In this document: positions 7,799 through 16,183 of the stretch, in pieces
How positions within the stretch are numbered: the stretch's first letter is position 1
How the letters are laid out: each line of letters begins with the position of its first letter
NCBI RefSeq assembly: GCF_020524485.1
Contig: NZ_JAIVLF010000001.1
Coordinates: 62,001 to 126,000 of the forward strand
Direction: 5' to 3'
From: Novosphingobium profundi
Lineage (GTDB): Bacteria > Pseudomonadota > Alphaproteobacteria > Sphingomonadales > Sphingomonadaceae
DNA: 64,000 nucleotides
Translations under genes and position numbers: made by a program
Notes under the pieces: generated by a model
What the model was told of the DNA's origin: nothing
The model's database searches: none
What the model saw: the letters and a program-made list of their open reading frames with translations, nothing else

Positions 7799-9149
7799 AG
7801 AAGATCTCCGGCGCCATGCGGCTGTGCGGATCGCGGGTGAAGGCGTTCTCCGGTACTGCCAGCCCCAGGTTCGCGCGCAAGCTCGATCCTTCATAGGCTT
7901 GGCGAAAGTGCCCGCGCTCCTGGAGGATGGGCACGACTTCGTCGACGAAATCGCTGAGCCCGGCAGGAAGAACCGGGGGCGAAATGACGAAGCCGTCGGC
8001 CGCGCCTTCGCGCTCCCAGGCAATCAGGGTCTCGGCAATGTCGGATGCGGTGCCCACGACGCTGTGGCTGGTGCGCCCCCCGGCCACGCGGCGGGCCAGT
8101 TCGCGCAAGGAGAGCGTCTCGCGCGCGGCGAGCTCGAGGACGCGGTCGCGGGTGGAATTCTGCCCGGCAAGCGCGGCTTCGGGCAAGGTGGGAAGTGGGC
8201 CATCGGGATCGTGGCCGGAAAGATCGATGTTGCCGAGCAGCGCCTCCAGCTTGGAAAGCGCCACCTGCGTCGGGATCAGCGCGTCGAGCTCGCGCTGGAG
8301 GTCCTGCGCCTCGGCGCGGCTGGCGCCCAGGATCGGGGTGATCGCGGGCATGACCTTGAGGCTTTCGGGACGGCGTCCGAACTCGGCCAACTGGGCGTGC
8401 ATGGCGCTGCGGAAAGCCTTGGCGGTGGCGATGGTGGGGTGCGAGGTGAAGATCACTTCGGCATGTCCGGCGGCAAAGCGCTGTCCGGTCGCCGAGGCTC
8501 CGGCCTGGACCAGCACGGGATGGCCCTGGGGGCTGCGGGGCACGGTCAGCGGACCCGCCACGCGGAAGTGTTCGCCTGCGTGGTTCACCGCCGAGATGCG
8601 GCCCGGGTCGGTGCAGCGCCCGCTATCCTTGTCGGCAAGATAGGCGCCTTCCTCCCAGCTGTCCCATAGCCGGCGGGCCACCGCGACGAATTCCTCGGCC
8701 CGCGCATAGCGTTCGGAATGGCCCATGTGCGCTTCGCGACCGTAGTTGTGCGCCTCGTTCTCCATGGTGGAAGTGACGATGTTCCAGCCTGCGCGCCCCT
8801 TGGACAGGTGGTCGAGCGAGGCGAAACGGCGGGCCAGGTCGTAGGGCTGGCTGTAGGTGGTCGAGGCCGTGCCGATAAGGCCGATCGTGTCCGTCGCCGC
8901 CGCAATGGTCGAGAGGACGGCAAGCGGATCGAGTTTGGGGCTCTCTGTCCCTGCGAAGATCTCCGCGCTCTTGACCGGGTGATAGCCCACGTAATCGGCG
9001 AGGAAGACGCCGTCGAACAGGCCGCGCTCGGCGGTCTGTCCCAGCTCACGGAAATAGTCGATGTCGCACAGCGCCCGCTCGGCCGCACGGGGATGGCGCC
9101 AGCCAGCGATATGTCCGCCGGTCTGCATCAGGAAGGCGAGCAGTTTCAT
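7797..9149 (-). CDS. LLM-class flavin-dependent monooxygenase (NtaA/SnaA/DszA group), paralog 1
   Basis: Two-component FMNH2-dependent monooxygenase of the bacterial luciferase-like fold. The group includes nitrilotriacetate, pristinamycin and dibenzothiophene-sulfone monooxygenases. It is 450 aa, typical for the group. Diagnostic stretches are MQTGGHIAGWRHP, QTAERGLFDGVFLADYVGY, TASTTYSQPYDLARRFASLD, HLSKGRAGWNIVTS, RRLWDSWEEGA and GHPVLVQAGASATGQRFAA. The frame extends upstream, but the ATG at 9149 is where family similarity starts. No NAD(P)H:flavin reductase partner was found in the window, so FMNH2 must come from elsewhere. It is divergent from an M24/MFS/LLM/hydrolase operon that encodes its paralog at 11909; the two share long identical runs such as ASLDHLSKGRAGWN. 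The substrate is unknown. Confidence 0.93.
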   Translation of the reverse strand: MKLLAFLMQTGGHIAGWRHPRAAERALCDIDYFRELGQTAERGLFDGVFLADYVGYHPVKSAEIFAGTESPKLDPLAVLSTIAAATDTIGLIGTASTTYSQPYDLARRFASLDHLSKGRAGWNIVTSTMENEAHNYGREAHMGHSERYARAEEFVAVARRLWDSWEEGAYLADKDSGRCTDPGRISAVNHAGEHFRVAGPLTVPRSPQGHPVLVQAGASATGQRFAAGHAEVIFTSHPTIATAKAFRSAMHAQLAEFGRRPESLKVMPAITPILGASRAEAQDLQRELDALIPTQVALSKLEALLGNIDLSGHDPDGPLPTLPEAALAGQNSTRDRVLELAARETLSLRELARRVAGGRTSHSVVGTASDIAETLIAWEREGAADGFVISPPVLPAGLSDFVDEVVPILQERGHFRQAYEGSSLRANLGLAVPENAFTRDPHSRMAPEIF

Positions 9150-9301
9150 GGTCGAGAATCCCAAATCGCGAAAGTGGCCGGAAATGAAGGGCGCTGCGCG
9201 AAAGGGCCGGTCGAACCGGCGGCAGGGCCTGCGTCGGCATTCCAACAAGCACGGACACGCAAACGATGCCAATCAGGAATCCATGGAGGCGATAAGCCTA
9301 T

Positions 9302-9315
9302 TTGATTTCGATCAA
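9302..9315. promoter_or_regulatory. Candidate operator between divergent LLM and M24 genes
   Basis: Perfect inverted repeat TTGAT-TTCG-ATCAA in the 227-bp divergent intergenic region, 62 bp upstream of the chosen M24 start. A second, shorter repeat, AGGC-gataag-CCT-like, lies at 9287-9299. The AT-rich dyad stands out in GC-rich DNA and fits a shared control site. The nearby LysR gene (14423-15316) is a possible but untested partner. Confidence 0.35.
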
Positions 9316-9376
9316 TGACGGGGGCTTGGTACCCCTTGGCTCTCGATTTTCGCGTCTTGTGGAGCCCGACCTGACG

Positions 9377-10549
9377 ATGCTGATAAACCGCCCCCGCGCC
9401 GATACGCTGATGGACCGTGACGGCATCGATGTGGTCGTGGCGTCCACTCCCATCAACACCTTCTATCTTTCGAGCTGGGCGACCGACGCCAGCTGGGGCT
9501 TTGGCGATCTGGCGCTGGCGATCCTGCCGCGCGACCATGCCCGCGATGCGGCCGTGCTCACGGTCGAGGTCGACATGGGCCAGCCCCAGCAGGGCCAGGG
9601 CACCTGGATGGCGGTGCGCGGCTATGCCCGCAAGCCCGGCATCGGCGCGGGCGGCGAGCAGGGGGTGCTGACCGCCGAAGGCCTGCCCCAGAACCACCAG
9701 GAGGCGGTCGCGCAGTACTTGCGCGAGATGGGGCTCGAGCGCGCGCGCGTTGCCTTCGAGGACCGGGGCCTTGGCCTCGACGTCCAGGCGCTGCTGGGCG
9801 GTACGATCGAGGTTTGCCCGGCGCGCGATCTCCTGCGCGACATGCGCATGGTCAAGACCCCGGCCGAGATGGCGCGCATGCGCGCGGCCGCGCGCAAGAC
9901 CGAACTCGCGCTCGAAGTCGCCGCCGAAGCGGTGGCGGCGGGCGCCTCGTGCGCGGAGGCCGAGCGCGTGTTCTGGTCGGCCGCCGCGCTTGCCGGAGGG
10001 CGGCCGGTGTTCCTTCTCATCACCCCCTATCGCCCCGCCTTCGGGCGCCTGCCCAAGAACGCGCCCTTGCTGCCGGGCGACATGGTGACGTTCGATGCGA
10101 CCGCCGAGTTCGACCATTACACCAGCGACATCGGGCGCACGGCGGTGATCGGCGAACCCAATCCCGAGCAGCTCACGCGCTACAACGCGACGCGGCTGGG
10201 CTGGCGCGCCTCGCTGCCCCACTTTCGCCCTGGCGCGCTTTCAACCGACGTCGAGAAGGCGGTCGTCGAATGCATCAAGGACCACGGCAATCCCGATTTC
10301 AAGGCCGCCGGGCTCCATTCGGTGGGGCTCGAGCACACCGACCACCCGCACCCGGGCGGGGGCATGCACGCCTTTGAACTGGTCGACAACATGGTGCTGA
10401 GCTGCGATCTGCCCTGGATCGGGCCGGGCATCGGCAAGTTCCACTTCGAGGACATCATCTACCTCGATGGGGACAGGGTCGAGATCCTGAACGATGCGGA
10501 CGGGCGCCTGCTGGCCTGCATCGACGGGCGGACCGTGCGTGTCGACTGA
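9377..10549 (+). CDS. M24 metallopeptidase-family protein (Xaa-Pro peptidase/creatinase fold), paralog 1
   Basis: Pita-bread-fold enzyme with an N-terminal creatinase-like domain (about residues 1-140) and a C-terminal M24 domain; 390 aa. Candidate metal ligands are Asp240 and Asp251 in FDATAEFDHYTSDIGRT, a His in LHSVGLEHTDHPHPGG, and a Glu in FHFEDIIYL. At the position where aminopeptidase P and prolidase have Glu, the sequence reads LSCDLPW, so Asp replaces it; the paralog at 20440 has the same change. Members of this fold cleave Xaa-Pro bonds, creatine or other small amides and related compounds. The ATG at 9377 (GGAG 12 nt upstream) is preferred over a frame opening at 9302. It starts an operon with an MFS carrier, an LLM monooxygenase and a hydrolase, which suggests small-molecule catabolism rather than protein turnover. 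Confidence 0.88.
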   Translation: MLINRPRADTLMDRDGIDVVVASTPINTFYLSSWATDASWGFGDLALAILPRDHARDAAVLTVEVDMGQPQQGQGTWMAVRGYARKPGIGAGGEQGVLTAEGLPQNHQEAVAQYLREMGLERARVAFEDRGLGLDVQALLGGTIEVCPARDLLRDMRMVKTPAEMARMRAAARKTELALEVAAEAVAAGASCAEAERVFWSAAALAGGRPVFLLITPYRPAFGRLPKNAPLLPGDMVTFDATAEFDHYTSDIGRTAVIGEPNPEQLTRYNATRLGWRASLPHFRPGALSTDVEKAVVECIKDHGNPDFKAAGLHSVGLEHTDHPHPGGGMHAFELVDNMVLSCDLPWIGPGIGKFHFEDIIYLDGDRVEILNDADGRLLACIDGRTVRVD

Positions 10550-11888
10550 GGCCGCTCCCACCGCGCCCGAAGGCGCCTATCCGCCGCTGCGGCGCAGCCT
10601 CTTCCCGATGTTGCTCCTGTTTCTGGCCGCCAACTTCTACAGCATCGACAAGGCCATCGTCGGCGTGCTGGCCGAGCCGATCAAGGCGGACCTTGGCATC
10701 GACGATATCCAGATGGGCCTCCTCATGGGGCTGGCCTATTCGCTTTTGAGCGGGATCTGCGGCCTGTGGCTGGGCTCGCTGATCGACGCCAGGGTGCGCA
10801 AGAACGTGCTGGGCTGGGCGATCATCGTGTGGAGTGTCTCCACCGCGCTTGGCGGCCTTGCCCCCAACTTCGAAGTGTTCTTCGTCCTGCGCGCGCTGGT
10901 GGGCCTGGGCGAAGCGGCGGTGGCGCCCGCTGCGCTTTCGCTCATCGCGGACATGTTTCCGCCAGCGCGGCGGGGGCGCGCGATCAGCGCCTACCTCATC
11001 GGCGCGACCATCGGCACGGCGCTCTCCTCGGTCATTCCCGGCTACATCGTTGCCGCCGATCTGCACCTGTCCGTGCCGGGGTTTGGCGAACTGGTGCCCT
11101 GGCGCACGGCTTTCCTGTTGTGTGGCCTTGTCGGTCCGGTGGTCGGCCTCCTTTTCTTTGCCGTGCGGGAGCCTGCCCGCCGGGGCCACGGCGCCGTCTC
11201 GGCCGAGCCTTCGCGTGCGGCCGAGAAGCTGGCCTATCTGTGGCGCCAGCGCCGCGTCGTCGTGCCGCTCTTCTCGGGCTTCTGCCTCTACTATGTGGCC
11301 TTCGTGGGCGTGAGCGCGTGGACCGCTCCACTCCTCATGCGCACCTTCGCGCTCACCCTGCCCGAGATCGCCAATCTTCTGGGCCTGGGCATGCTCATCG
11401 CCGGGCTGGGCGGCTATTTTCTGGGCGGGATGGTCGCGGATTCGCGGCTCGGTGCAGGCAAGGGCGGACGTATTCTGGTCATGGCCGTGCTCCCGGTGCT
11501 GGCTCTGCCTGCAGGCCTTGCCGGACTGGCGCCGGGGCTTGTTCCGGCCATCGTGTGCCTCGCCGCGATCAGCCTGGCGACGCCCATGCTCAATGTCGCG
11601 ATGAACGCCACCGTGCAGGAGATCGCGCCCAACGACATGCGCGGGTTTTCCTATGCCCTGCTCAGTGTCGTCGCCGCGCTTCCGGCAGGGGCGGGCGGGC
11701 CGTTCCTCATCGCCTTCGTCTCGCAGAGCGTCCTGGGCGATGAAGCGCGCATCGCGGCCTCCTTTGTCATTGTCGTCCTGCCCGCACTCGCATTGGCGAG
11801 CCTGTGCTTCCTCCTTGCCTGGCGCGCCTACGCCCGGGCCGAACCCGACAGCGAACTGGCGCGCGTCATCCGCGCCAGCCACGCCTGA
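10539..11888 (+). CDS. MFS transporter, spinster-like
   Basis: Twelve-helix inner-membrane major facilitator, 449 aa. The first cytoplasmic loop carries GSLIDARVRKNVLGW in place of the classical GxLaDrxGrr motif, and a repeated ERR-like motif is visible as PARRGRAISAYLIGA. The start is taken as a GTG at 10539, overlapping the upstream gene by 11 bp; the first in-frame ATG (10609) would cut into helix 1. It is the second gene of the M24/MFS/LLM/hydrolase operon, so it probably imports the same substrate or exports a product. A related carrier at 16180 pairs with the other hydrolase. Substrate unknown. Confidence 0.88.
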   Translation: MSTEAAPTAPEGAYPPLRRSLFPMLLLFLAANFYSIDKAIVGVLAEPIKADLGIDDIQMGLLMGLAYSLLSGICGLWLGSLIDARVRKNVLGWAIIVWSVSTALGGLAPNFEVFFVLRALVGLGEAAVAPAALSLIADMFPPARRGRAISAYLIGATIGTALSSVIPGYIVAADLHLSVPGFGELVPWRTAFLLCGLVGPVVGLLFFAVREPARRGHGAVSAEPSRAAEKLAYLWRQRRVVVPLFSGFCLYYVAFVGVSAWTAPLLMRTFALTLPEIANLLGLGMLIAGLGGYFLGGMVADSRLGAGKGGRILVMAVLPVLALPAGLAGLAPGLVPAIVCLAAISLATPMLNVAMNATVQEIAPNDMRGFSYALLSVVAALPAGAGGPFLIAFVSQSVLGDEARIAASFVIVVLPALALASLCFLLAWRAYARAEPDSELARVIRASHA

Positions 11889-11908
11889 CCGATCCGGAGA
11901 TCCTGTTC

Positions 11909-13279
11909 ATGTCCGAAACACAGCGCCAGATGATCCTGGCAACCTTCATTCACAACAGCGGCGCGCATCCGGGCGGCTGGCGCTGGCCGGGCGCGCCTGC
12001 GGTCGACCAGCACGACTTTGCGCATTACGCGCACCTCGCTCAGACCGCCGAGCGCGGCAAGATGCACTGCTACTTCTCGGGCGACAGTGTCGGTTTTCCC
12101 TCGATCTCGGGCAAGGATGCCTTCGCCGCGACCGACTATGCGGGCAAGCTGGAGCCGACCACGCTGCTGGGCGCGCTCGCGGTGGTGACGCAGAACATCG
12201 GCCTCATCGCCACGGCCTCGACCACCTACAACGAGCCCTACAACATCGCGCGCCGCTACGCCTCGCTTGACCATCTTTCGAAGGGACGTGCGGGCTGGAA
12301 CGTGGTGACCTCGGCGAGCGATGGCGAGGCGCGCAACTTCGGGCGCGATGCGAACATGGACCATGCCGGGCGCTATGCGCGCGCGGAGGAATTCGTCGAC
12401 GTCGTGAAGACCCTGTGGGACAGCTGGGAGGACGGCGCGTTGCTGCGCGACCGGGAGAACGCGCGCTACTTCGATCCCGACAAGGTCCACGAACTTGCGC
12501 ACGAGGGCGAGTTCTTCAAGGTAGCCGGGCCGCTCAACGTCGCGCGTCCGCCTCAGGGGCACCCCATCATCGTCCAGGCAGGTGGGTCGGAGGCGGGCCG
12601 TGCGCTCGCCGCACGCACCGCCGATCTCATCTTCACCGCCGCGCGTTCGCTCGAGGTGGCGCGCGAATTCTACACCGACATGAAGCGGCGGGCCGCGCTC
12701 TTCGGGCGCAACCCCGATCACATGAAGGTGATCCCGTCCGTCCAGTTCCTCGTGCGCTCCACCGAGGAAGAGGCGCGCCGTGCGGAGGCCGAATTGCTCG
12801 ACCTCGTGCCCGAGGCGCTGGCGCTGCGCACGCTCTCGCTCCAGCTGGGCGTCGACCTCTCGCATCTCTCGCCTGATGATCGCCTGCCCGAGATCCCGGA
12901 GACAAACGGGGGCAAGTGGGTGCAGGAATCGATCGTGCGCATGGCTCGCGAGGAGGACCTGCCGATCGGCGTGCTGGCACGCCGCGTGGTGGTCTCGCGC
13001 GCGAGCTTCTCGTTCGCGGGGACGCCCGAGCAGGTGGCGGACCTGTGCGAGGACTGGTTTAGCAAGGGGGGCGCGGACGGCTTTTCGCTTTCGCCCAACT
13101 ACCTGCCGGGGGGCCTGGAGGACTTCGTCGACGAGGTCATCCCGATCCTCCAGCGCCGGGGGCTGTTCCGTACCGAGTACGAAGGCGCGACCTTGCGCGA
13201 GAACCTGGGGCTGCCGGTGCCGGACAACGCCTTCGTGGTCGATCCGACGCTGGGCCGTGAGCCGCGCATGTGGGCCTGA
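11909..13279 (+). CDS. LLM-class flavin-dependent monooxygenase (NtaA/SnaA/DszA group), paralog 2
   Basis: FMNH2-dependent monooxygenase, 456 aa, with GGAGA 8 nt before the ATG. Diagnostic stretches are NSGAHPGGWRWPGAP, HLAQTAERGKMHCYFSGD, TASTTYNEPYNIARRYASLD, HLSKGRAGWNVVTSASDGEA, KTLWDSWEDGALL and GHPIIVQAGGSEAGRALAA. It is clearly paralogous to the leftward gene at 7797, and both end with a similar GLxVPxNAF...DP tail. Two such enzymes flanking a control region may oxidise consecutive intermediates or different congeners. In the operon it follows the MFS gene by 20 bp and precedes a Tat-exported hydrolase by 43 bp. No flavin reductase is adjacent. Confidence 0.93.
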   Translation: MSETQRQMILATFIHNSGAHPGGWRWPGAPAVDQHDFAHYAHLAQTAERGKMHCYFSGDSVGFPSISGKDAFAATDYAGKLEPTTLLGALAVVTQNIGLIATASTTYNEPYNIARRYASLDHLSKGRAGWNVVTSASDGEARNFGRDANMDHAGRYARAEEFVDVVKTLWDSWEDGALLRDRENARYFDPDKVHELAHEGEFFKVAGPLNVARPPQGHPIIVQAGGSEAGRALAARTADLIFTAARSLEVAREFYTDMKRRAALFGRNPDHMKVIPSVQFLVRSTEEEARRAEAELLDLVPEALALRTLSLQLGVDLSHLSPDDRLPEIPETNGGKWVQESIVRMAREEDLPIGVLARRVVVSRASFSFAGTPEQVADLCEDWFSKGGADGFSLSPNYLPGGLEDFVDEVIPILQRRGLFRTEYEGATLRENLGLPVPDNAFVVDPTLGREPRMWA

Positions 13280-13322
13280 GGGGGCCCTCGCACGATGCAA
13301 TTCAAAGGGGAGTGAAGCAGCC

Positions 13323-14276
13323 ATGATCAGCCGTCGAAACCTGGGCCGGGGCGCGGGCCTTCTGGCCGCCGCATCCGCGCTTGCCGGAACGCGCGCCGTC
13401 TCCGCCGCGACGGGCGCCGCCGCCAGTGCAACATCGGACCTGCCGTTCCCGGGGGAGTGGACGCGTACGGGTACCTTGCGCCGCGCTGGCGGCGTCCTGC
13501 ACTATGCGGTGGTGGGCGAGGCCATGCCCGGTGTCCCGCCGGTGGTGCTGCTGCACAAGCTCGGCGGCTGGCTGTCGGACTGGCGCCATGTCGCGCCGCT
13601 CCTGGCCAAGGGGCGGCAGGTCATCGCCTTCGACCTTCCGGGCCACGGCGGCTCGCGCTGGGACGGCGCGCCGCCCTATATCCAGACGCTGGGTGAAACC
13701 GCCGCGCTGCTTGTCGGGGCGTTCGACGAGATGGGTTTTGATAAGGTCGACCTTATCGGCACGTCGCTGGGCGGGTGCCTCGCCGTGCCGCTTGCCGCGT
13801 TCTGGCCCGAGCGGGTGCGCTCGCTCTCGCTGGTCTCCTGCGCGCTGGGTGGCAAGCGCTCGCTCGAGCAGATCCACGCCATCGTCGATGAAGGCCAGAA
13901 GGACCTGTTCGATGCCAACGGCGACCCGGTGCCGACCCCGCCCGAGCTGCTGGAGCAGATCTTCGGGATCGTGAACACCGGGCCCGTCAACCAGGAAGGC
14001 ATCCTCAGCCGCAAGGCCGCCGGGCATTGGATCCAGCCCAGCGAACGCGGCGTTGCGATCACCGACATCGTCGGCACCATGCCGCGTATCCCGGTGCCCA
14101 CGCTCATGGTCTATGGCGAATTCGACAAGGCCTACATCAAGTTTCGCGCGACGGCCGAGGCCGCGCTGCAGGACGGGCGGACCGAGGTGGTCGAGCAGGC
14201 CGGCGCCTTCGTCATGCAGGACAACCCGGAAGGGACGGCGCGGGTGCTGGAGGGGTTCCTGTCCAGGTTCCAGTAA
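13323..14276 (+). CDS. Tat-exported alpha/beta-hydrolase-fold protein with altered catalytic residues
   Basis: Alpha/beta-hydrolase-fold protein, 317 aa, last gene of the M24/MFS/LLM operon. It opens with a twin-arginine signal (SRRNLGRGAGLLAAA, cut near AVSA, about residue 28), so it acts outside the cytoplasm. The nucleophile elbow GTSLGG has Ser148 and the likely acid is Asp268 (YGEFDKAY). The usual catalytic His motif (AGHF...) reads VEQAGAFVMQDNPEG, with Ala295 where His is expected, and the oxyanion-loop HG is HK (LLHKLGG, residues 77-82). Either another His serves or the protein does non-hydrolytic or binding work. A GGGGAG sequence 10 nt upstream supports the ATG at 13323; the frame remains open upstream inside the LLM gene but without family similarity. 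Confidence 0.88.
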   Translation: MISRRNLGRGAGLLAAASALAGTRAVSAATGAAASATSDLPFPGEWTRTGTLRRAGGVLHYAVVGEAMPGVPPVVLLHKLGGWLSDWRHVAPLLAKGRQVIAFDLPGHGGSRWDGAPPYIQTLGETAALLVGAFDEMGFDKVDLIGTSLGGCLAVPLAAFWPERVRSLSLVSCALGGKRSLEQIHAIVDEGQKDLFDANGDPVPTPPELLEQIFGIVNTGPVNQEGILSRKAAGHWIQPSERGVAITDIVGTMPRIPVPTLMVYGEFDKAYIKFRATAEAALQDGRTEVVEQAGAFVMQDNPEGTARVLEGFLSRFQ

Positions 14277-14290
14277 GAAGAAGGGATATT

Positions 14291-14405
14291 TCAAGGGGCC
14301 ATCGCCCCTTGACCCCAAAAACGGGCAACCTCAGGGCTCTCGCGCCAGCGTGGCCGAGACTGGTGAGGTCGCCAGTTTGGGGAGCCCGAGGGCGATGGCC
14401 CTCGG
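14291..14405. repeat. Paired-hairpin convergent-junction element, copy 2
   Basis: Between the hydrolase (+) and LysR (-) stops. The left hairpin at 14291-14312 is TCAAGGGGC-CATC-GCCCCTTGA, a 9-bp perfect stem followed by CCCC. The right hairpin at 14386-14405 is CCGAGGGC-GATG-GCCCTCGG, preceded by GGGGAG. GGTGAGGTC lies between them. A T-rich stretch (ATATATCTTTTCTTTTCC) follows the right hairpin, as for a rightward intrinsic terminator. The left arm is of the CAAGGGG flavour and the right of the CCGAGGG flavour. Confidence 0.82.
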
Positions 14406-14422
14406 ATATATCTTTTCTTTTC

Positions 14423-15316
14423 CTAACCCTCGCAGGACCGGCGGATCACCGCCTTGAGTTGGCGCACCATGCGGGTCTCGTAGCGGTCCTTCAGGGTCAC
14501 GAAGCCGAAGGCGGGGGCAGGGATGGCCGATCCGCCCACGCGGCGCAGCGTCCCGTCTTCCAGTTCGCCGTCCACCGCATCGCAGCCGATCATGCCCAGC
14601 ATCCCGCCATCGAGGATCAGCGAGCGGTGCAGCGCGGCGGAGGAGACGCGCACGGTGCGGCAATCCGGGTGGTAGCCGAAGCGGGCCATGGCCTCGGCAA
14701 ATTCGCTGGTCTCGAAGGGGTCGAGCGTGTCGTAGGCGCTCAATTGCGACCACACGAAGCTGCGCGGATCGACGCCGCTGGCCTCGTCGAAGACGGGATG
14801 GTCGGCGCGCGCGACGATGGCGTAGTCGCGGCGAAACAACGGTTCGAAATCAAAGGCCTTGTCCTCGAAGTCGGGGGGCAGGCCGCAGAAGGCGAAATCG
14901 AGATCACCCGAGGACAGCCTTTCGAGGAGCTGCGTGGTGTAGCCATCACGCACACGCAGATCGACCGGCACGCTCTGTTCGATAAAGGCGCGCAGCGTCT
15001 GCGTCAGCCATTCCGAAACGAGGATCGGGTGCAGGCCCATCGCAATGCGGGGATGGCGGTCGGCCTCGGTCAGTTCGGCGACGATGCGGCGTTCCTCGGC
15101 CAGCATCAGGCGCGCGCGGCGCACCAGCTTCTCGCACATTTCGGTGGGGCGCACGCCTGAGGGGCCGCGCTCGAAGAGGGTGGTGTTGAACTCCTCTTCA
15201 AGCTGCTTGATCGAGAGGGTGAGGGCGGGCTGCGTGATCCCGATCTCCTTGGACGCCTTGCGCAGGCTGCCGCTTTCGTAGATCGCGATCATGCGCTTGA
15301 GCTGGATCAGGTTCAC
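14423..15316 (-). CDS. LysR-type transcriptional regulator
   Basis: A 297-aa LTTR. The N-terminal winged helix-turn-helix spans residues 1-60 (LKRMIAIYESGSLRKASKEI, then ITQPALTLSIKQLEEEF and TLFERGPSGVRPTE). The C-terminal half is a periplasmic-binding-protein-like effector domain. The start is a GTG at 15316 with GAAAGGG about 10 nt upstream; the family normally starts a few residues before LxxF/LxxM, which fits. It is the fourth gene of a leftward run (TonB receptor, MFS, hydrolase, LysR), so it probably controls this gene set and perhaps the convergent LLM operon. Candidate sites are the dyads at 9302-9315 and 20330-20366. Effector unknown. Confidence 0.93.
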   Translation of the reverse strand: MNLIQLKRMIAIYESGSLRKASKEIGITQPALTLSIKQLEEEFNTTLFERGPSGVRPTEMCEKLVRRARLMLAEERRIVAELTEADRHPRIAMGLHPILVSEWLTQTLRAFIEQSVPVDLRVRDGYTTQLLERLSSGDLDFAFCGLPPDFEDKAFDFEPLFRRDYAIVARADHPVFDEASGVDPRSFVWSQLSAYDTLDPFETSEFAEAMARFGYHPDCRTVRVSSAALHRSLILDGGMLGMIGCDAVDGELEDGTLRRVGGSAIPAPAFGFVTLKDRYETRMVRQLKAVIRRSCEG

Positions 15317-15346
15317 GCGTTCGGGGCCCTTTCGGTCAGGTGTGCA

Positions 15347-16183
15347 TCAGGGATCGAGGAAGCCGGTGATCGTCTCCACGACGCGCGCGGTTTCCAGCTT
15401 GAGCACGCCGTGGGCGACGCCGGGCATGTCGACGCGCTGGCCGTTCGCGAAGAGATGCGACGTGCGCCGGGTGACCTCCCACAGGTCGTCCTCGGGATTC
15501 ATCACCAGGACGGGCTGTGTGACCTTGGCCATCGCGCCGAGGAAATCGTAGCGGTAGACCGCGATGTAGCCCCAGGGCATGCGCGAGCCCAGGCGCAGGC
15601 ATTCGGCCATGCTGACGTGGCGCTCCTCCCAGGTAATGCGTGGGTCGGAAAGCGTGCCGATGATCGCCCAGAGCTTCTCGACATGGGCAAGGTCCGCGCC
15701 AGGCTCGGGAAAGGCGCTGCGCAGGTTCGCGAGCTTGGTCTGGCGGATATCCTCAGGGTAGGCGGCGAGGCCGAAGACGACCACCCGGCGCACACGTTCG
15801 GGCCGGCTCTGGGCAAGTTCGGTGGCGACGAGCGATCCGGTGTGAAAGCCCATGACGTCATAGGTGTGCGTATCGGCGGGCAGCACGCCGTCCTCGGCCA
15901 GCCGGGCCATGAAGGCATCGGCGGTGGCCGCGTAGTCCTCGATCGTGGTGGGGGCATCGGGCCCGTCGCTCATGCCGTAGCCGGGCGTGTCGAGCGCGAT
16001 GACGGTGCGACCCTTTGCCAGCAGCTCCATGATCGGCAGCCAGTCGGCCGAGTGCGAGGGGGTCTGGTGCAGGCACAGGAGCGGCGGGCCGCATTCTTCG
16101 CCCGCAGCGCCGGAGAAGGGTGCGATGCGGTAGTGCAGCTGGCCATAGGGACCGGGCGCGTAGCCGCGCGTGATCGTACTCAT
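15347..16183 (-). CDS. Alpha/beta-hydrolase-fold protein with His in the nucleophile elbow
   Basis: Cytoplasmic alpha/beta-hydrolase-fold protein, 278 aa, no signal peptide. Fold landmarks are LLCLHQTPSHSADWLPIMEL (oxyanion region), VIALDTPGYGMSDGP, the elbow VMGFHTGSLVATELA, PVLVMNPEDDLW (acid) and PGVAHGVLKLE (His). In the elbow G-x-S-x-G, the nucleophile position is His114 (GFHTG), so no Ser, Cys or Asp nucleophile is available there. It might be a non-hydrolytic member or use another mechanism. Its ATG overlaps the MFS stop by 4 bp (ATGA), so the two are translationally coupled. With the hydrolase at 13323 it forms a pair of same-fold proteins that both break the canonical triad. Confidence 0.88.
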   Translation of the reverse strand: MSTITRGYAPGPYGQLHYRIAPFSGAAGEECGPPLLCLHQTPSHSADWLPIMELLAKGRTVIALDTPGYGMSDGPDAPTTIEDYAATADAFMARLAEDGVLPADTHTYDVMGFHTGSLVATELAQSRPERVRRVVVFGLAAYPEDIRQTKLANLRSAFPEPGADLAHVEKLWAIIGTLSDPRITWEERHVSMAECLRLGSRMPWGYIAVYRYDFLGAMAKVTQPVLVMNPEDDLWEVTRRTSHLFANGQRVDMPGVAHGVLKLETARVVETITGFLDP

